DNA of 64,000 nucleotides from Clostridia bacterium. GTDB lineage: Bacteria > Bacillota > Clostridia > Christensenellales > Aristaeellaceae. Positions within the stretch are counted from its first letter, which is position 1. Every line of letters starts with the position of its first letter. The position numbers and the translations under genes were made by a program. The stretch is from positions 53,676 to 117,675 of the forward strand of contig JAFSKN010000047.1 of the NCBI GenBank assembly GCA_017448975.1. The letters are read 5' to 3'. The notes beneath the pieces are model-generated. The model was not told the DNA's origin, did no database searches, and was given only the letters and a program-made list of their open reading frames with translations. Positions 61,042-64,000 of the stretch are shown one piece after another.

Positions 61042-61683
61042 ATGCGTTGGCTGAATGATTTGGAGCGCCGGATCGGGCGGCATTATATTCCCAATCTGAT
61101 GAAATACCTGACGCTGGCAATGGCAGGCGTGTTCATTTTAGAATATCTTCCGCTGCCCCAAAGCGCCTGGTATCTGCTCTATTTTAATCGGGATCTGATT
61201 CTGCGCGGCGAAATCTGGCGCATCATTACCTTCATATTTTTACCACCCACCGGGAGCCTGCTTTTCATCCTGCTCAGCCTGTACTTCTACTATTTTCTGG
61301 GCACCAACCTGGAAAACCACTGGGGCGGGGCGCGGTTCAATATCTATTACGGCATCGGCATTCTGGGCAACGTCGTGGCGGGCTTTTTGACGGGATCCGC
61401 CACCAATTCCTATCTGAACACCTCGCTGCTATTGTCCTTTGCGGTGCTGTACCCGGATATGGAATTCATGCTGTTTTTCTTCCTGCCGGTGAAGGTGCGC
61501 TGGATCGGCTGGGCCTGGGGTCTGTACCTGATTTATCAGCTGATCACGGTGCCCTGGCAGTATAAGGTGGCCCTGGTGTTTTCCTTCCTGCCCTTTATTC
61601 TGTTTTTCGGGAAAACGGCATGGCTGCAATTGAGGATGGATGGGCGCAGGCTGCTGCGTTGGTTCAATATGAGAAGAAAATAA
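61042..61683 (+). CDS. Rhomboid-superfamily membrane protein, probably not a protease
   Basis: Predicted 213 residues with about six helices. LRGEIWRIITFIFLPP and NHWGGARFNIYYGIGILGNVVAGF follow the rhomboid/Der1 topology. The GxSG catalytic serine motif is not present (the region reads GSATNSYLNTSLLLSFAVLYPDMEF in pieces), and no paired histidine is evident. A pseudoprotease is likely. It lies 14 bases before the nucleotidyltransferase gene, so the two are probably co-transcribed. Confidence 0.65.
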   Translation: MRWLNDLERRIGRHYIPNLMKYLTLAMAGVFILEYLPLPQSAWYLLYFNRDLILRGEIWRIITFIFLPPTGSLLFILLSLYFYYFLGTNLENHWGGARFNIYYGIGILGNVVAGFLTGSATNSYLNTSLLLSFAVLYPDMEFMLFFFLPVKVRWIGWAWGLYLIYQLITVPWQYKVALVFSFLPFILFFGKTAWLQLRMDGRRLLRWFNMRRK

Positions 61684-61697
61684 AAGGAGAAAAAGTC

Positions 61698-62444
61698 ATG
61701 GAAAGGACACGCGCGGTAATTTTAGCGGCGGGAAAGGGTTCCCGTTTGCAGAGTGAACAGGCGGATATCCCCAAGGCCCTTAGGAGGGTGGGCGACAAAA
61801 CCCTGATCGAGCACGTGCTGGACGGCATCAGCTTCGTCAAGCCCGAGGACATCACTATCGTGATCGGCGTGCTTGGGGAAAAGATTCAGGCTTACTTGGG
61901 GGACAAGTATCATTATGCCTGGCAGAAAGAGCAGAAGGGCACCGCCCACGCCATGCTTTGCGCCGAACCCACGGCCTCCGGCTTTGACGGCCCGGTGCTG
62001 TGCCTGTACTGCGATATGCCCCTGCTTTCCCAGGCAACCTACAGCCGCATGGTGCGGGAGCACTTGGAGCAGGGCGCGGCCAATACCCTGCTGGCGGCGA
62101 AAATCCATCCCATTCCCGCTTTCGGCCGGCTGATCCGGGACGAAAAGGGGCAGGTTGTGGACATCGTGGAGCAGAGCGCCTGCACCGAGGAACAAAAGCT
62201 CATCGACGAAGTGAACGTGGGCATTCAGGTGATGCGGGGCGACATCATGTGGGACGCCCTGAAAAAGGTGCAGAACAACAACCCCAAGCATGAATACTAC
62301 CTGACCGGCGTGGTGAAGGTGATCCATGAAATGGGCCTGAAAAACCACGCTGTGGTCACCGAAGACACCCCGGAATATTGGGGCGTGAACAACATGGAAG
62401 AACTGGAAAAGGTGGAAGCGTACCTAAAAACCATGAAACGGTGA
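61698..62444 (+). CDS. Sugar nucleotidyltransferase (GlmU N-terminal-type)
   Basis: Predicted 248 residues. AVILAAGKGSRLQSEQADIPKAL is the nucleotidyltransferase signature; KEQKGTAHAM and YCDMPLLS follow. It resembles the uridylyltransferase half of GlmU but lacks the left-handed beta-helix acetyltransferase. A UDP-sugar pyrophosphorylase role is likely; the substrate is not fixed. The ATG at 61698 has AAAGGAG upstream. Confidence 0.85.
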   Translation: MERTRAVILAAGKGSRLQSEQADIPKALRRVGDKTLIEHVLDGISFVKPEDITIVIGVLGEKIQAYLGDKYHYAWQKEQKGTAHAMLCAEPTASGFDGPVLCLYCDMPLLSQATYSRMVREHLEQGAANTLLAAKIHPIPAFGRLIRDEKGQVVDIVEQSACTEEQKLIDEVNVGIQVMRGDIMWDALKKVQNNNPKHEYYLTGVVKVIHEMGLKNHAVVTEDTPEYWGVNNMEELEKVEAYLKTMKR

Positions 62445-62505
62445 TTATTTCGGGGTAAAAAACGCGAAAAACCCCCGGAAACTGGAAAAAAATTTCTAAA
62501 AAAGC

Positions 62506-62534
62506 TATACAAGCGCGAAAAGCTGTGTTATAAT
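62506..62534 (+). promoter_or_regulatory. Promoter of the zinc-ribbon gene
   Basis: TATAAT (62529-62534) is perfect; 17 bases upstream is TATACA (62506-62511), a weak -35. The predicted leader is about 140 bases long, which is unusual for such a small gene; it holds small hairpins such as CGTCAGCAGACG but no riboswitch that I recognise. Confidence 0.6.
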
Positions 62535-62679
62535 GTCCCCCGTAGACCAAGCCAATGGATCAGCATTTCAGGTGTTCTCCCGGTTTGATTCATCGTCAGC
62601 AGACGGATGCGTAGAGCCTTAGCGAACTACTGAACGTATCACGCGGTTTGGCGATAACAAATCAGGAGGTTTTACCACC

Positions 62680-62964
62680 ATGTATCAGGACAAGACCCTC
62701 ACCTGCCGTGAATGCGGCAACGAATTCGTTTTCACCGCCAACGAGCAGGCTTTCTACGCCGAAAAAGGCTTCCAGAACGAGCCCGGCCGCTGCCCCGCCT
62801 GCCGTGCCGCCCGCCGTCAGAACGGTGGCAACCGCACCGAACGCCAGATGTACGAAGTCATCTGCGCGGACTGCGGCGTGAGCACCCTGGTGCCCTTCCA
62901 GCCCCGCGGCGACAAGCCCGTGTACTGCCGTGAGTGCCTGGCCAAGCATCGCAGCGAATATTGA
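62680..62964 (+). CDS. Small zinc-ribbon protein
   Basis: Predicted 94 residues with four CxxC pairs: CRECG, CPACR, CADCG and CRECL. The two halves look like a zinc-ribbon (zf-trcl type) followed by a CxxC-x17-CxxC module. AGGAGG lies before the ATG. Such proteins are common in Clostridia and their function is not known; RNA or protein binding is possible. Confidence 0.82.
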   Translation: MYQDKTLTCRECGNEFVFTANEQAFYAEKGFQNEPGRCPACRAARRQNGGNRTERQMYEVICADCGVSTLVPFQPRGDKPVYCRECLAKHRSEY

Positions 62965-62974
62965 TTGAAACAAC

Positions 62975-63006
62975 AAAAAACGGTCAGCTTCGGCTGGCCG
63001 TTTTTT
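62975..63006 (+). terminator. Bidirectional terminator between the zinc-ribbon gene and cvpA
   Basis: CGGTCAGC (62981-62988) pairs with GCTGGCCG (62993-63000) with one G-T pair, flanked by AAAAAA and TTTTTT. It can serve both convergent genes. Confidence 0.9.
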
Positions 63007-63011
63007 GTGCC

Positions 63012-63728
63012 TCAAAACAGTTTGATCTTCCCGGCGATCACCTGGGCGAAGAAGCCGTCGCTCTGGAAAATGGGGGCCAGGGTGCTTTGGGCCAGCATAT
63101 CGTTGAAGTCTTCCATGGGAATGATGGTGCTGAGGATGGGAATCACCAGGAAAACCACATACAGCAAAAGCGCCCCGCGGGCCAGCCCGAACACGCCCCC
63201 CGCCAGCCAGTCCATCTGTTTGAGCAGGGGCAGTTCAAATACGTGCTTGATCAGGCTCACGATGATGGACAGCGCCAGATAGCACGCGGCATAGACCGCG
63301 ATAAAACTCAGGATGCTCACCGCCACGGCCACTACCGTGTTGGACACGTAATCGTTTACCGTGTTCAGCCCCGTCCCTTCAAAGTTCTGGTTTTTCAGGT
63401 TGCCCCGCAGGATGGAGGCAATGGATTCCGGCAGGTTCACGCTGTCCAGCACCTGCTGGATCACGCCGTCGGAAAGCTGACTCACCGGGGTGGAAGCTAA
63501 GCTGTAATCGCCCACCCGGGTGACGGCGTCGGTATAGGTGGCCAGGGTGGAGGATACGCCCTGATTGTTGCTGACCATATCGGCCACCTTGGGGCCGTAA
63601 GCAAAGGCCACCACGATAGAAATCAGGCAGCAGGCCACGGACAGCAGCGTTTGCACAAAACCCCGGTACAGGCCGTAGATCACGCTGGCCGCGATGATCG
63701 CGATAATCACGATGTCAATGACGTTCAT
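63012..63728 (-). CDS. CvpA family membrane protein
   Basis: Predicted 238 residues with four hydrophobic segments (about 5-22, 28-45, 108-145 and 175-200). NVIDIVIIAIIAASVIYGLYRGFVQTLLSV and KQMDWLAGGVFGLARGALLLYVVF match CvpA. A central region (about 50-110) is polar and extracellular. The family was named for colicin V production; its role in Firmicutes is unclear. Confidence 0.85.
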   Translation of the reverse strand: MNVIDIVIIAIIAASVIYGLYRGFVQTLLSVACCLISIVVAFAYGPKVADMVSNNQGVSSTLATYTDAVTRVGDYSLASTPVSQLSDGVIQQVLDSVNLPESIASILRGNLKNQNFEGTGLNTVNDYVSNTVVAVAVSILSFIAVYAACYLALSIIVSLIKHVFELPLLKQMDWLAGGVFGLARGALLLYVVFLVIPILSTIIPMEDFNDMLAQSTLAPIFQSDGFFAQVIAGKIKLF

Positions 63729-63848
63729 ACATTCCTCCCCAAAGGATACGGTTTAATCAGATAACGAAGCAGGGCACGGTTTTCTTCCGAAAAATAGGAA
63801 AATCTTGATGCTTAATATCATGGTAAATGTGCTGAAGTAACGATGCCA

Positions 63849-63990
63849 ACGGGGGATTGTCAAGGGGAACACCCCTTGACTGCAATCCGCACCGGCGGCG
63901 TGTACGCCGGGAGGGGCCGAAGCGCCCGGAAAATATGCCCTTTGGCATATTTTCAGCGGAGGCCGGGCCGGAAGGCCCCGACCAGAAAAT
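63849..63990. repeat. Multi-hairpin intergenic element, copy B
   Basis: An outer stem CGGGGGATT / AATCCG (63850-63889) encloses TCAAGGGG/CCCCTTGA (63860-63879). Then ACTGCAATCCGCACCGGCGG and CGTGTACGCCGG form a second hairpin. The core is nearly identical to the element at 38241. A perfect 11-bp hairpin GAAAATATGCC/GGCATATTTTC (63929-63954) and GGCCGGGCCGGAAGGCCCCG follow. No gene is visible from 63729 to the window end. Confidence 0.6.
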
Positions 63991-64000
63991 TTCAGGAGGG

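Noticed and set aside
1-64000. CRISPR array, tRNA, rRNA, insertion sequence or prophage
   Set aside because: No spaced direct repeats, cloverleaf sequences, transposase or phage-structural genes were found on either strand.

Overview
The window looks like chromosomal DNA of a spore-forming, GC-rich anaerobic Clostridium-class Firmicute. Evidence: a complete spoVA operon (germination channel), a Rnf complex, ApbE and FMN-binding proteins, a sugar ABC transporter without its own ATPase, the archaeal-type short ProRS behind a T-box, SAM-I control of metK, and strong AAGGAGG ribosome binding sites with frequent TTG/GTG starts. The lineage cannot be fixed further from sequence alone. No tRNA, rRNA, IS transposase, prophage or CRISPR array is visible.

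Layout. 1-1.4 kb: end of a uracil/xanthine permease, then a 5'-nucleotidase C-domain secreted protein behind a possible attenuator. 1.5-6.2 kb: MoxR ATPase, DUF58 protein, membrane protein, lipoprotein and ECF S component, all co-directional. 6.2-9.3 kb (minus): spoVAA-AB-AC-AD-AE with a possible small ORF. 9.5-13.9 kb (minus): HD-GYP protein, metK (SAM-I riboswitch), glpK. 14.1-15.8 kb: T-box and proS. 15.9-20.2 kb: ECF sigma factor, a membrane protein joining an anti-sigma-like N-terminus to a sugar-binding-protein domain, and two sugar permeases. 20.2-25.6 kb (minus): PHP protein, sfsA, a peptidoglycan-binding transpeptidase-like protein, and a beta-mannan operon (GH130 phosphorylase plus 2-epimerase) with a palindromic operator on its promoter. 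25.7-28.7 kb: rpmH-rnpA-yidD-yidC-khpB. 28.8-29.2 kb: a strongly structured non-coding segment. 29.2-35.5 kb (minus): vanW protein, PHP phosphoesterase, ftsH, hpt, tilS. 35.7-41.4 kb: regulatory family II pyrophosphatase, E2-like acyltransferase, acyl-CoA ligase, methyltransferase, GNAT. 41.6-42.4 kb: secreted protein of unknown function. 42.7-51.4 kb (minus): apbE, NusG-II protein, an 853-residue multi-FMN-domain RnfG, rnfCDEAB. 51.7-61.0 kb (plus, divergent): an MBH-like Na+/H+ antiporter module with four channel subunits. 61.0-63.7 kb: rhomboid-like protein, sugar nucleotidyltransferase, zinc-ribbon protein, CvpA.

How the parts may work together. The Rnf operon (ferredoxin:NAD ion pump) and the MBH-like module (Na+/H+ exchange) are divergent from one 320-bp region and could form a shared ion circuit. 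The Rnf operon is unusual because its G subunit sits at the head of the operon next to ApbE and carries four domains with flavin-attachment motifs plus three degenerate ones. The sigma factor/solute-binding fusion suggests a surface sugar sensor coupled to transcription and uptake. These two loci, the structured 28.8-29.2 kb segment, and a two-copy hairpin element (38.24 and 63.85 kb) are the main candidates for undescribed biology.
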